A stretch of 64,000 nt of DNA from JBFHIJ01 sp963678775 (GCA_963678775.2 CAXXGR010000002.1:248001-312000); one strand, 5' to 3'; counted from the first letter of the stretch, positions 20,701 through 29,423 are shown. Program-made: numbers and translations. The notes: generated by a model not told the origin, from the sequence alone.

Positions 20701-22743
20701 AGCATAACCGGCTTTGTTATTTTCAAATATTACAGGGTAGTTACCACCGTAACCGATAATTTCTTTAGAAGCTACACCACCGGCACCGTTTACAGACATT
20801 GCTCTTTTAGAGAATACTGCACCACCGAATGTTTGAGCTACGTTATCAATAAATTTGATATTAAAACCATAATCTCTTGTAAGTAATGATTGGTCAGAAC
20901 CACCAATTACAGGAGATTTAGAGCGTTCAACGTTACCATCAACGAAAATCGCACCACCGGCACCAGCTTCGTTACCTTCAAACAATGTAGCATTGTTATT
21001 AGCATCACGAGCAGGACCGCCTACTACTTGCAAACGTCCGATAGTATTTGCATGGAAAACAGCACCACCCATAGAGAAGTAACCACTGTTAGAACCAGCA
21101 ACATCGTCTTGCAAGAATTTAGTATAAGTTTTATTATATTTAAATTCACCTGCTAAAATCATAGAAGTGTAGTCACCGATGTACATTGCACCACCACGAG
21201 CACCTTCAGAGAAGCCTACTGATTGGTAGTTACGAGCTTCATTACCTTCAGCTACGAATTCATCAGCGTCAGCAAAGGTAATCACGTCACCGTGAGCATC
21301 TTTGATTGAATTATTGATACCAAAACCAACTTCGATTTGACGTGGATTAGCACCATAGAAACCTGCAACATAAATTGCACCACCCTGAGCAGAGTTACCA
21401 TATTTTTGTGGGTAATTTGCAGGGTTTTCAGTATCGTCAACAACTACGTCAACGCCACCGATGCTTTTAATAATTACATTAGCTAATTGAACTTTGTTAC
21501 CAGAGAAAGTAAGATTACGCATACGGCCTAAATATAAAGCTATACGACCATCATCCCAAGCTTGGCGATCAAAGTCAGTTGCAAAAGGTTCATTTACATC
21601 ACTATCAATATTATCGATAGCAGGAAGTGGGTTATTTCTGATAACTTCAGAAATTTCACCTTTCGCATTTAATATCTGAGGGTTTTTATCATAAGAATAT
21701 GTTGGTAAAGAAGCAACATTTTTAGGATAACCTTCAGGAGCTTGTAGAATTTGTAATGCACCGCCACGATTACGAGCCATGTTATTTACAAATTCGCAAT
21801 CAAGCAACCAAGTTCTAGAAGACATAGTAGTGATAACACCACCACCACCATTAGTCAAGTTGCGAACTTTATCATTCATTTGAGCAGTGTTACTGCCAAA
21901 TTCATTACCATTATAAATAGGGTCTCTATCTACAGTAGTATCTTTTTTAAAACCTTCGAAACGTGCGTTTCTAAAGAAAGCAGCTCTTGCACCTGGTAAT
22001 ACCACGATGTGCCCCCATTCTCTAGAAGCATTGTTTACAGGTTGTCCGATAAAGTTAATTTGAGCAGACTCAACTGCAACATCAGCACCACTAACTCTTT
22101 TCCAAGGTTGAGTGTTTAACAAGATGTCAATTTTCGGATCGAATTGTAAACGAGCATTTTTAAACATCAACGCTTGTTCAAAAGGAACTACAAATTTGTG
22201 GTCGCCAACAGCGTCACCAGCTCTGTGGTTAGCGTCAAGCATTTGAAAATCTTCGATTTTTCTAGTCATCGTATCTACAACAACATTAAAGATAGTGTTG
22301 TATTTAGATGGATGAACAGATAAGTCACGAGTAGTATTTACATCTACAGTACTAGTGTTAGATGTATTTTCTAAACCACGGATAAAATAAGACATATCTG
22401 CATAACCGGTATAACCTGAACCAGTTGCGATAGGATTTACACCATCCGGTGATTTAATGTAATTAGCAACAGCTTCACCATCTGCGATGATTCTACCACC
22501 AACTGAATCAATAAGTCTTGAGTTAGGATAGAAATACACTGTTGTACCCGGCTCGATAATCAAAGAACCACCAACTACGTAATTTTTATCAATTACATAT
22601 ACGGTATCCTTTTGGAACAACCTCACATCCCCGGGTGCTATTCGACCGGAAACATAAGCTTGCGGTTTTTGAGCCATAGCCGGTCCAAATCCTAGGACAC
22701 AGAGTATTACAGCTAAAAAGCTCAAACGAATCAATCGTTGCAT
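14740..22743 (-). CDS. Giant T9SS surface protein with POMP-like helix and embedded Ycf48-type propeller
   Basis: This 2667-aa protein has a signal peptide (to about residue 24, AMAQ). An extended right-handed beta-helix follows with many FxxN and GGA(I/L/V) motifs (FVNN, FEGN, FENN; RGGALQI, GGAIYV, GGAIFV), as in chlamydial polymorphic outer membrane proteins. At about residues 850-1131 sit seven YCF48/BNR-like units, each ending GxTW-like (GADW, GNTW, GNTW, GQDW, GDNW, GTTW, STEW). Seven units predict a complete seven-bladed propeller, after which one more GGALYIL motif resumes the helix. Then come a long beta region, a putative-Ig segment (PAWLKINANSGLLFGTP) and a sorting domain (SVSPNPVSNRANVEF). 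GGAGGT at 22747-22752 supports the start. It is probably an adhesin or surface-layer component. Confidence 0.9.
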   Translation of the reverse strand: MQRLIRLSFLAVILCVLGFGPAMAQKPQAYVSGRIAPGDVRLFQKDTVYVIDKNYVVGGSLIIEPGTTVYFYPNSRLIDSVGGRIIADGEAVANYIKSPDGVNPIATGSGYTGYADMSYFIRGLENTSNTSTVDVNTTRDLSVHPSKYNTIFNVVVDTMTRKIEDFQMLDANHRAGDAVGDHKFVVPFEQALMFKNARLQFDPKIDILLNTQPWKRVSGADVAVESAQINFIGQPVNNASREWGHIVVLPGARAAFFRNARFEGFKKDTTVDRDPIYNGNEFGSNTAQMNDKVRNLTNGGGGVITTMSSRTWLLDCEFVNNMARNRGGALQILQAPEGYPKNVASLPTYSYDKNPQILNAKGEISEVIRNNPLPAIDNIDSDVNEPFATDFDRQAWDDGRIALYLGRMRNLTFSGNKVQLANVIIKSIGGVDVVVDDTENPANYPQKYGNSAQGGAIYVAGFYGANPRQIEVGFGINNSIKDAHGDVITFADADEFVAEGNEARNYQSVGFSEGARGGAMYIGDYTSMILAGEFKYNKTYTKFLQDDVAGSNSGYFSMGGAVFHANTIGRLQVVGGPARDANNNATLFEGNEAGAGGAIFVDGNVERSKSPVIGGSDQSLLTRDYGFNIKFIDNVAQTFGGAVFSKRAMSVNGAGGVASKEIIGYGGNYPVIFENNKAGYAGGAIDLRIPNASSLLTGNERSCSFVRASFINNMVGKDITDDTNKPEIRGGGAIYALNADLSLVKGVEFAHNTVYNGNGGAICMVNPQTSSKRFFITDVDEVVYDMNGMPTSYNSYNDVFTYDSENFPPDVRMLTRFYNNETIVDDNILASQNGSGATQVNQGTQVTTSNIIATNWLDNNIGYGVGMGGLIVKFTNGGADWEYLTSGTGYRLTDVHFTDYQTGYVVGDRGVVLKTTNAGNTWVKMTTPVAAKINDIKFVGTNVAFAACDNGYILKTIDAGNTWTATQPVTAHLNSVDFNDGLNNGFIVGDRGTMLKTTNAGQDWTLRTVAGVTSNLNSVFFKSPSDGYAVGENGIMLTTVNKGDNWSINANSPASKTLNKVYFVGQSTGYLLGQYGTFFKSVDGGTTWTAEQVESKYKNYSYADIFFSSPSKGYVVGDAGLVLTNGSTEWTSVKPADQGFEDVTRRHQEVMLPENGVGLGGALYILDSVTQNRIGRIDSVNFNRVRMVANKAFTGSAVYSDNYDLKLIFNRSLIAENKVDDRNQYGWEQNTINGPFNPNSNPKNLASSDLASATIYGEVQGPLPSYIYSEAANTVKDNNARFFVRLPDAPNSKGLLAGTTGIGSGGTDTLRGNYWGETQANLVFELPNAGGGIANARFETFFIEGDGETHMKFMYAADPTSLADPREQGPFESYNKYNYTPIPLVNDVADVTLPGTNSIKETLLMSGRVYDIYDKGTDIKTADYSQRRMSPIEDFAVGIAPVVDRYDATGEVYDGKYVRRLTRDPYMEEDAIVSKLITDFKEDSHPIGYPMFLEAMVDYDGMVERSNHDTSITNETVFFVINETTTDYIRINMNQVAEDGANKEVFRGRVEFVPDSTNRTNKFLYRRNEEGLMNLGSGQPLLEKLARNPYNEDGAALQGRKYSVLEGTNDYNLGNFAKIYSNRPDMPVSNDGNQTYFAGERYKALPVNVGDTIRIVSRTVLWREGVVKAIEDGMKFGISESTPAPDFTGDVVKLQTEVPEYVKANADGSALENVSVDEFKNIQFVLEDHKYELGNNNSNVILKVTAKDLNKFIDPRSEIAGDEYSELYYDWNVNPNTAASRWLMTDKVYRTTTDIASLSVPSVADSANGYMIFRGLPLNPFVVPGGEDITVTVSNFPPHYRVLDSLLAYDPNFDLSEIDKYIETYPEYFHAQAYDIDNARFLQQDTINFGTNYTNSYTFKLIVVDSVPEFKDFVDMRDQTNIDNATEVVEIRTDAQGNTMTWVEYLPSLSACDVTDDGQLKANLTDKLRFKFDVNTDDEMEDQWAVKHDVAAGRTPWGFPYGKTAYGFQHVAYDNDGNVIDLDIFSDDFDSDGYDPSGITVINKIAPNWISSDYMMTFDDATVADQDGVSFTSKGQLNIRIDRATAFDLLTPKADSKSVNGALNLDTVMNIVVNDGHGALAMQQYHVLINIAPEIITETLENAKEDEDYNIDLLDSNRMIHVKDANFDQEHTFELIYDIAAADIPKDPCFPEAGVWNVQDELTAAGFNVADLDYATPAWLKINANSGLLFGTPGVTDAPKVDPVFVVVRDEEGLPTIKVLQLQVDSLNHAPNYIDQLEVICADLGGNFRDEVTISDRDLLRNIDGEEEELTIEIYYANSDWTKGQNITSKFNFSPATLQGPIDEKQDVEITATNLDLDRNPLDKSSARLLIVVTDKYGEELIIPYIIRLADPTDFVADITIQNSIGATKVLKFGTAPANATTGFGDDKAEVGTIDETHCEFELAPLPPLDAFDARWDIPNTNGVARNIYPSNVDGIFRYNGQFQPGGENGATGPLVPVTITWNTDQIPDKSEGQFFIKDRLTTDGNYFSFNMKSAEGNHISTVQFEQNGSECIITINDLALTDFVIVYDPRSSVDNNEMLVTSLNSVSPNPVSNRANVEFTLTQPQTVSFELIDILGNVVEVINTGDYQAGTHNMEWNVNSGIVSGTYTIRMKAGNVSSSMPVVLVK

Positions 22744-22837
22744 GTTACCTCCAAAAAATAAATACTTAAATGAAAAAATTTATTATACTATTTATATTGT
22801 TTCACACTTTTAGAGCATAAATTTGTGTAATATGTAA

Positions 22838-23560
22838 TTACTCAATTTTCATGCCAATACGCACCAAGCCTGATTTAGCAAGCGTTGTAAACTCATTTTC
22901 ATAAGTGTCTTCAACTATTTCACTATACATATCTTTGGCTTTATCGCTATTATTTGATGCCTCAAATAACTTACCTGCATAATACTTATATCTAAATTCA
23001 GTGTTTTTCTGCATTGCTAGCTGGCTTGCTTGAATGTAATAATCTGCTGCTTCAAGAGTTTTGCCTTCTTTTTCATTGCATGCGCCTAGCCCTGCTAAAG
23101 CACCCATTTTCAAGACTTTAGAATCACTTGATGAAGCCATATCAAAATATTTTGTAGCTTCTTTTGTATTATTTTGAGCCATATAAGCAGTTCCTGCATA
23201 AAGTGCAGCCATCATTCCCTGATCTGTGCCAGAGTAAGCTTCTGCTACTTGAGGAAGGCTCATTATTGACTGGCCATCATACTTTACTGACGGATCGCCG
23301 TTTAATGCTTTGTCGTACTCTCCATTGAAATAGTAAGTCTGGATACGAGCAAGGGCGACGGAAGCTTCATTAAGTGTTTCTTGTTCCTGGGACTTAAAGA
23401 AATACCCGGCAATTAAAACTACTACTAATCCGGCAACTCCTGCTAAAATATAACGACCATATTTCTTCAATTTGTCAAAAATATCTTCTTGGTCGTCTAT
23501 CAAAATCTCGTTCTCAACCTGTATCATTGGATCTTGATTGAGCTCTTCTTGGTTTTTCAT
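22838..23560 (-). CDS. Membrane-anchored TPR-like protein (YfgM/Anc-like)
   Basis: This 240-aa protein has a short acidic cytoplasmic N-terminus, one membrane helix at about residues 38-55 (ILAGVAGLVVVLIAGYFF), and helical TPR-type repeats with the periodic A..Y..G......A..Y....A pattern. The layout matches the YfgM-like family, whose E. coli member binds the Sec translocon and the chaperone PpiD at the periplasmic side. By analogy it may assist export of the many secreted proteins encoded beside it, but that is inference. tRNA-Arg lies immediately upstream on the same strand. Confidence 0.75.
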   Translation of the reverse strand: MKNQEELNQDPMIQVENEILIDDQEDIFDKLKKYGRYILAGVAGLVVVLIAGYFFKSQEQETLNEASVALARIQTYYFNGEYDKALNGDPSVKYDGQSIMSLPQVAEAYSGTDQGMMAALYAGTAYMAQNNTKEATKYFDMASSSDSKVLKMGALAGLGACNEKEGKTLEAADYYIQASQLAMQKNTEFRYKYYAGKLFEASNNSDKAKDMYSEIVEDTYENEFTTLAKSGLVRIGMKIE

Positions 23561-23595
23561 AATAACCTTTCTTCTATATTTTTAAAATACTTAGC

Positions 23596-23668
23596 ACGCC
23601 CGAAGGGAATCGAACCCCCAACCTTTGGAACCGGAATCCAATACTCTATCCAGTTGAGCTACGGGCGT
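23596..23668 (-). tRNA. tRNA-Arg (anticodon CCG)
   Basis: A 73-nt cloverleaf is visible on the minus strand. The acceptor stem is ACGCCCG / CGGGCGT, the D arm GCTC...GAGT, and the anticodon stem TTGGA / TCCAA with loop TTCCGGT, giving anticodon CCG at 23632-23634. The T arm contains GTTCGAAT. CCA is not encoded. It reads the CGG arginine codon. Confidence 0.95.
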
Positions 23669-23704
23669 AACTATACTATACGCTCCTTAGCCTACAAATA
23701 TAAA

Positions 23705-23756
23705 ACACATACCTTACATTTCCAATCTAAATTGCGAATGAATTCAAGGTATGTGT
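23705..23756 (-). terminator. Putative bidirectional terminator between the E1 gene and tRNA-Arg
   Basis: A perfect 11-bp inverted repeat, ACACATACCTT / AAGGTATGTGT, encloses a 30-nt loop. Leftward it is followed by TTTTATATTTG, which fits termination of the dehydrogenase gene before the tRNA. Confidence 0.6.
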
Positions 23757-23793
23757 CTTTTATCTGATGTTTCTTGTCAATGCTATTCCACAG

Positions 23794-23842
23794 TGTCAGG
23801 TTTTTTACACATTACACAATTTGTGTCAATTAGAACCTGACA
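23794..23842 (-). repeat. Nested inverted repeat spanning the E1 gene stop codon
   Basis: TGTCAGGTT at 23794-23802 pairs with AACCTGACA at 23834-23842, and a perfect ACACAA/TTGTGT palindrome sits inside. The outer stem includes the last codons of the dehydrogenase gene. No T tract follows, so it may stabilise the mRNA 3' end rather than terminate. Confidence 0.45.
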
Positions 23843-25956
23843 GTTTCCAAAGCTGCTGCTTTGACATCTGCTACGCTTAGCAATATAGCATTTTCATATT
23901 CTTTAGCAAAACCAACCGGAGAATTTTTAGATCCAACTCGTTTTACAGGAGCATCTAAGTATTTAAACATCTTGTCTGTTATCTCTGCTGATATTTCTCC
24001 GCCAAATCCACCGATTACTCTGTCTTCATGTGCGATCAGCACTTTGCCTGTCTTTTCTACTGACTCGAACACAGTTTCCTTATCCCACGGCGCTAATGAA
24101 CGAAGATCTATCACCTCTGCTTCTATTCCTTCTTTTGCTAACTCTTCTGCTGCAAATAAGGACATGTGCACTGCACTTCCGTAACTTACTATCGTCAAGT
24201 CCTTTCCTTCTCTTCTTATCTTAGCTTTACCAAACGGCACTATAAAATCATCACCTGGCTTTGGAGTAGATGCTGCTTTAAAGTTATAAAGAAATTTTGG
24301 TTCTAAAAACATTGTAGGTCCTTCTGAGCGAATCGAATTCCTCATTAGTCCAACTGCGTCATCTGCAAATGCCGGATTAACTACTCTTATGCCCGGCTGA
24401 GTGGTAAATATTGCTTCAAGATTTTGTGAGTGATACAGACCACCTTGGATATAACCACCGCTTGCCAAACGCAATGTAACATTTGGCGAGAACTGACCTT
24501 TTGTTCGCCAGTACTCATGGGTTAGCTCTATAAATTGTTCCATAGCAGGCCAGAAATAATCTGCAAACTCAGCTCCTTCGATTACTACTCTAATATCTTT
24601 GTCATATCTGCTAAATCCATTAGCAGAACCTACAATTAAATCTTCTGCAATTGGCGCGTTAAAGATTCTGTCACTACCAAACTCCTCAGGCATTCCCTTT
24701 ACTATATTAAATACACCACCTTTGCCAATATCCTGTCCCCACATATAAGTTTTAGGATTTCTTCTAAACTCGCCTTTAAGCGCAAGATTTAAACCTTCCA
24801 GATACGATATTTTATCTGCATTTGGGTCAATGTCTTTTTCTGCATTGTCACCTATATTAATGTATGCAGGAGGTAACAAATATTCCATATAAGATTCGCC
24901 GTTTGCATTTGGAGCCGCTTCTGCTTTATCGGCAGCTGCAAACATTTCAGTTTTGTTATCATCTTCTATTTTCAACAACTCTTCTTCTGTCAGGAATCCC
25001 CTGTCAATAAGGTGCCATCTAAATTGCATAAGTGGATCACGTCTTCTTACTTCATCTAATTCTTCTTTATCTCTGTATTTATCTTGTCTGTCTGAATTTG
25101 AGTGAGATGTAACTCTATCGCAATCGGCATGCACCATAGCAGGACCATTACCAGCTAAAGTATATTCTTTGGCTTCTTCTAAAGCTCGGTATGCATCAAA
25201 TGGATCGCGTCCGTCACATTGTATAATTTTTAAATCTTTCATACCGCGATAGTTGTCGGACACTACGTGGTTTGCAGTTTGATCTTTGATTGGCACCGAT
25301 ATGCCATATTTGTTGTTTTGAATAACATATACAACAGGCAATTTTTCTAATGTTGCCGCATTTAATGATTCCCAAAAGTAACCTTCAGAAATAGCAGATT
25401 CTCCACTTGAGTAATATGATACTATATCATCATTGAACTTTTTAGCTGCTCTTGCCAATCCCACAGCATGCAAAGAGTGGTTGCCCGTGCATGATGAAAC
25501 ATTTTGAATATTGATAGATGGTTTGGCAAAGTGGTTGCTCATGTGGCGACCGCCGCCGGCTACGTCAGTTTCTTTACTTAGCCCGTTTAGTATTATCTCT
25601 TCCGGAGTAATACCTGCCGACAAGCCTGTCATCAAATCTCTGTAATAAGGGAAAAGATAATCTTTTTTTTGTCTAAAGATTCTGCCTAATGCTAACTGAA
25701 TACCGTCATGGCCTGCAAAAGATGCGTGGTAAGACCATCCTTTCGCCATTTTCAAGTATAAAGCCGCTTTTTCGTCTAACTTTCTACCGAGTTGCATCAG
25801 TTTATACCATTCAATAACTTGTTCTTTGTCAAAGCCTTCGAAATTATATTTGCTATAAAGCTCAACTTCTACTTCTTTTCCGTTGAACATCATTTTTTCT
25901 ATTTGTGGCTTAGCATCTGCTTTAGCCCTTTTCGCTGTTGTTTTCTTAGCTGGCAT
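23830..25956 (-). CDS. 2-oxoacid dehydrogenase E1, fused alpha and beta subunits
   Basis: This 708-aa thiamine-diphosphate enzyme decarboxylates a 2-oxoacid and passes the acyl group to the lipoyl E2 of a cytoplasmic complex. The alpha part (about residues 40-345) holds the TPP/Mg motif SGESAISEG at 184-192 with NN at 214-215. The beta part (about 385-705) includes APIAEDLIVGSANGFS, EFADYFWPAMEQ, HSQNLEA and the C-terminal transketolase domain (SYGSAVHMSLFAAEELAKEG). Fusion of the two subunits is typical of Bacteroidetes branched-chain E1 proteins. The substrate is probably branched-chain 2-oxoacids, but pyruvate cannot be excluded. The N-terminus is Lys/Ala-rich. No E2 or E3 gene is adjacent. 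Confidence 0.92.
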   Translation of the reverse strand: MPAKKTTAKRAKADAKPQIEKMMFNGKEVEVELYSKYNFEGFDKEQVIEWYKLMQLGRKLDEKAALYLKMAKGWSYHASFAGHDGIQLALGRIFRQKKDYLFPYYRDLMTGLSAGITPEEIILNGLSKETDVAGGGRHMSNHFAKPSINIQNVSSCTGNHSLHAVGLARAAKKFNDDIVSYYSSGESAISEGYFWESLNAATLEKLPVVYVIQNNKYGISVPIKDQTANHVVSDNYRGMKDLKIIQCDGRDPFDAYRALEEAKEYTLAGNGPAMVHADCDRVTSHSNSDRQDKYRDKEELDEVRRRDPLMQFRWHLIDRGFLTEEELLKIEDDNKTEMFAAADKAEAAPNANGESYMEYLLPPAYINIGDNAEKDIDPNADKISYLEGLNLALKGEFRRNPKTYMWGQDIGKGGVFNIVKGMPEEFGSDRIFNAPIAEDLIVGSANGFSRYDKDIRVVIEGAEFADYFWPAMEQFIELTHEYWRTKGQFSPNVTLRLASGGYIQGGLYHSQNLEAIFTTQPGIRVVNPAFADDAVGLMRNSIRSEGPTMFLEPKFLYNFKAASTPKPGDDFIVPFGKAKIRREGKDLTIVSYGSAVHMSLFAAEELAKEGIEAEVIDLRSLAPWDKETVFESVEKTGKVLIAHEDRVIGGFGGEISAEITDKMFKYLDAPVKRVGSKNSPVGFAKEYENAILLSVADVKAAALETVRF

Positions 25957-26064
25957 GATTTTATCCTATTTATTTAATTAATACTATCTATTTATTTTGT
26001 CTTAGCTAACTATATTGTTCCAATAGGAATAAAACGTACATTGCTAAAAGAGATTTTATACTAA

Positions 26065-27428
26065 CTAAAATTTTAGGTATTCCGAAATATATTTAGGATT
26101 TATATCAGGAAATAATGAAGCAATTTGGCCTATTATTTTCCCAAGACGGTTCATATCACCAGCTTTTATTTCCGCAGCTATTAGTGGGTTCTTATTCATG
26201 ACTGTTTCTATACAGTTATATATGTAGTCTTCATTGTAATTATAAATCATTTTGTGCAAAGAAGCATAATTTTTAGGGCTAAACTTCTCATCTGCATTAG
26301 CAAGCTTTAGTAGCTCTATACAACTTTTTTGACTAATATGGTCATCAGTATACAGACTAACAATCTCTACAAAAGATACTCTAAACTGATATTTTCTGTT
26401 TGTATTATATATGGATAGAGAGAGAATGTTAAACAAGGCGTTTGGTTTGACTATATTGTTTGTTTTCAGAATTTTATCAAAAAGCTCTGCCTCTGAAGGA
26501 TTATCTCTGAGGTACTCAGCTGCATTCTTTTCCAAGCCGTATTTTAAATATTGTAGATGCTTTTCATGAGGCAGTTCTATATTAAACTGTTTAACTTTGG
26601 GCACTTCCATAATTGGAATATCAACTTCCCTTATATATCTGTAGTTTTCTTTTGTTTCATTGTTTCTGATAGGGTAAGTTTCTCCGCTTGCTTCATCTAT
26701 AGTTCTGGTTTCAGAAACTATTTCTTCCTCTTCGTCTAATATTTTCTTTTGCCTACTCAACTCATAATTAAGAGCTTTTTCCATAAACTTAAAACTATTG
26801 ATATTCTTTATTTCTACTTTATATGCAGGTAAGTCCTCACCTCCTGACACTGAAATATTAGCATCGCATCGCAAATCTCCATTTTGCATATTACCATCGC
26901 AAATATTCAGGTAAACTGCCAGTAGACGTAAATATTTAAAAGCCATCACAGCCTCTTGAGGAGTTTTGATGCAAGGCTTGGTTACAATTTCTATAAGAGG
27001 TGCGGAGGATCTATTGAAATCTACAAGACTATACTCCGCATGATGTATAAGTTTTGCCGCATCTTCTTCTATGTGAATCTGCTTAATGTCAACTGACTTA
27101 TAATCTAATTCAAGTTTCCCATTTGTAGCCAAGGGAAGATAGTGCTGGGTAATTTGATAACCCCTTTGGCAAGTCTGGATAGAAGTAGTTTTTTCCTATC
27201 AAATCTAAGTGTTTTACTTGGTGTCGATTTTAAACTATGGGCTAATAACAGACCTTTGCGAATTACTTCTTTGTTTAAAACCGGTAGAGTGCCGGGATAC
27301 CCCAAACAGTAAGGGCAAATATTAGAATTGGCATCACTAATTTCATTATAGCAGTCACAAAACAATTTTCGTTTTGTATTTAATCTAAGATGCACTTCTA
27401 AGCCGATATTGCAATAGTATTTCTTCAT
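26065..27428 (-). pseudogene. gatB: Aspartyl/glutamyl-tRNA(Asn/Gln) amidotransferase subunit B, double frameshift
   Basis: The two ends code for a complete GatB in different frames. The N-terminal part (27428 downward) reads IGLEVHLRLNTK...CPYCLGYPGTLPVLNKE...RFDRK with the family's CxC and CPxC zinc ligands. The C-terminal part (from about 27132 to 26065) reads LATNGKLEL...GDLRCDANIS...YRYIREVDIP plus the YqeY-like tail. Removing one A from the A6 run (27189-27194) gives RFDRKNYFYPDLPKG, and removing one G from the G4 run (27161-27164) gives GYQITQHYLPLATNG, restoring the family consensus over about 460 aa. Both lesions are one-base homopolymer gains 25 bases apart, so sequencing error is as likely as real decay. 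GatB transfers the amide in indirect Gln/Asn-tRNA synthesis and is normally essential. Confidence 0.85.
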
Positions 27429-27500
27429 ACACGTTCTTCACCATACCTGTTTTACATTATAATTCAACAGTATTTATACTGATTTCTGTATATTCTTTTT

Positions 27501-28182
27501 ATGATTAATATGCAAAATACATATATTATTGGAGATCTTCATGGTTGCATCCATACTTTACGTTTTATGTTATATCTCAAGCTAAACGTAACAAAAGATG
27601 ATATCATCTATTTCATGGGCGACTATATTGACAAGGGGCCTTCTTCGAAAGCAGTTTTAGACGAATTGATAATGCTAAGTAATAAAGGCTTTAATATAAA
27701 ACTTCTAAGAGGCAATCATGAGCAGATGATGCTGGAAGCCGGCCTATCAGAAACTAACCATCAATTATGGCTAAAAAATGGTGGTAAGTTCACTCTTCAA
27801 AGTTTCAAAGCTTCTGACGTACATTCTATAAATGTTACTTATCTGGATTTTATAGAAAGCATGGAATATTATTTTTGAATTAGAAGATTACATACTGGTG
27901 CATGGCGGTTTGGATTTTAACCAAGAGAACCCACTATCTAATTTGTCAGATATGCTCTGGATTAGAAACAATAAGGTCGATAAACTAAAGACCAAAGGGA
28001 AAAAGCTGATAGTTGGGCATACCCCTGTAAGCCCTTTAGAATCTTACCAATCCGTTTCTTCTGATATAATTAAGTTAGATACCGGATGCGTATATAAATA
28101 TTTAGATAGTAATTTAGGTTATTTGACTGCTTTCCATCTTGAGAAGCAACAGTTTGTACGTGTAGAAAACATGGATACATAA
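27501..28182 (+). pseudogene. PPP-family serine/threonine phosphatase-like metallophosphoesterase, frameshifted
   Basis: The two reading frames together give a calcineurin-like phosphoesterase of about 226 aa with all metal motifs: GDLHG, GDYIDKGP, RGNHE, then HGG and GHTP. The frame breaks at the T5 run 27872-27876. Deleting one T replaces the TGA stop and gives YYFELEDYILVHGGLDF, rejoining the second half. Family members dephosphorylate proteins or cleave dinucleoside tetraphosphates; the substrate here is unknown. This is the third one-base homopolymer insertion within 700 bases (two in gatB), which points to an assembly artefact or a local decay zone. Confidence 0.82.
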
Positions 28183-28345
28183 CTCTCCCGAGTCAGCACC
28201 TATTTGTTTCCATATTTATCAAAATACTACCCTCATTCTGCCTTAGGCAAAGCATTTATAATCATATCACCCAAAATATTACTTACTTCCAATCTAAAAT
28301 ATTATTACTATTTTTGTATCTTATATAGAATAGACATATAAACTA

Positions 28346-28657
28346 ATGCCTGAACACAAATTGCTAAAAGACTATTATAAAATATTAGGACTGAAAAGAA
28401 CCGCTTCTACTGAAGATATAAAGAGTACATATATGAAATTGGTAAAAAAGTACCATCCGGATGTAAATCATGGTAATGAAGCTGCCAATATTCTATTCAA
28501 TGAAATTATAGAAGCATATTCGGTACTTGGGAATTTATCTACCAGACTGGATTATAGTCTTGCTCTATACATGCAGGACGATATACGCAGAGAAGCATGG
28601 GAACAACTAAAGGAAAAAAAAGGTGGTAATATCAGATTGACCTTAGAAGATCTATAA
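28346..28657 (+). CDS. Small J-domain (DnaJ-like) protein
   Basis: This 103-aa protein is essentially one J domain: DYYKILGLKRTASTEDIKSTY, then KKYHPDVNHG with the HPD motif that stimulates Hsp70 (DnaK) ATPase, then an AYSVLGN-type helix. The glycine/cysteine-rich and substrate-binding parts of DnaJ are absent, so it is probably a specialised co-chaperone. Its last 6 bases overlap the end of the convergent HAD hydrolase gene. Confidence 0.85.
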   Translation: MPEHKLLKDYYKILGLKRTASTEDIKSTYMKLVKKYHPDVNHGNEAANILFNEIIEAYSVLGNLSTRLDYSLALYMQDDIRREAWEQLKEKKGGNIRLTLEDL

Positions 28658-29326
28658 AGCTTTATAAATTTGATCGAAATCGGTGAAGTCTTTAAAAACA
28701 TGCTCTGCCCCCAGATTTTTCAGCATCCCATCATCATAGTAATCTATACCTACGAAATTAATACCAAGAATTTCTGTTGCCTTCAAATCCCAAGCTCCAT
28801 CACCTATATAATATATATCGCTATAATCTCCGTGAAAATCAGACAATTTAATAGCGTGCTTGATTATTTCAGTGCGATTTGAATGTTTATTGCAGTTAGC
28901 ATAAGGCAAATTAGAAATGTCATATCCGGCAGACTTAAGCTTGATGAGACCTGTTTCTTCCCATGACCCGGTTGCAATGGCTACTTTGTAACCTTCTTTT
29001 GAGCATATATTTCTCAAGAAGTCTATGCCCCCTTTTACCGGCTGAAATCTGTTTGGTTCTTGTAGGCTAGTTTTGGTGAGGCAAGCTTTGAAATAGTAAT
29101 AGACCAGTCTTTTCTCTTCGGGACGGGGTTTGCTATTGCAAAGCGTTTTACAGATAGCCATGAGCATTCCGGTATCAGTTCCCGTACCCTCTTCCTTAAT
29201 TTTTTGCCAATCTAAGTTGGAGATGTCTATTTTAAGCATTTCTTTCAGGGATTCACCATAGCAATAGTCATCTACATTAACGGTATCCGTAAGAGTTCCA
29301 TCTATATCGAAAATAACTAACTTCAT
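28652..29326 (-). CDS. HAD-superfamily hydrolase (phosphoglycolate phosphatase-like)
   Basis: This 224-aa protein has HAD motif I DIDGTL at residues 7-12 (nucleophile and acid Asp), motif II in VAIATGSWE and motif IV YIGDGAWDL. The cap lies between motifs I and II, as in subfamily I phosphatases such as Gph. It probably dephosphorylates a small phosphorylated metabolite in the cytoplasm; the specific substrate cannot be read. It converges on and overlaps the J-domain gene by 6 bases. Confidence 0.85.
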   Translation of the reverse strand: MKLVIFDIDGTLTDTVNVDDYCYGESLKEMLKIDISNLDWQKIKEEGTGTDTGMLMAICKTLCNSKPRPEEKRLVYYYFKACLTKTSLQEPNRFQPVKGGIDFLRNICSKEGYKVAIATGSWEETGLIKLKSAGYDISNLPYANCNKHSNRTEIIKHAIKLSDFHGDYSDIYYIGDGAWDLKATEILGINFVGIDYYDDGMLKNLGAEHVFKDFTDFDQIYKAL

Positions 29327-29423
29327 AATTTGATTCAGAAAAGTTTAACTTGCTATAAAGTACGCAAATATGTGCAATAATTCAATAAAATTAGCTGTGT
29401 TTTTGCATAATTAAATCAAACAA

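Noticed and set aside
23489..23767. Plus-strand frame across tRNA-Arg
   Set aside because: It reads through the antisense of a clear tRNA gene and the start of the TPR-like gene.
26065..27428. Programmed frameshifting in gatB
   Set aside because: Two separate shifts at ordinary A and G runs with no slippery heptamer or stimulatory structure, and GatB is not known to be recoded.
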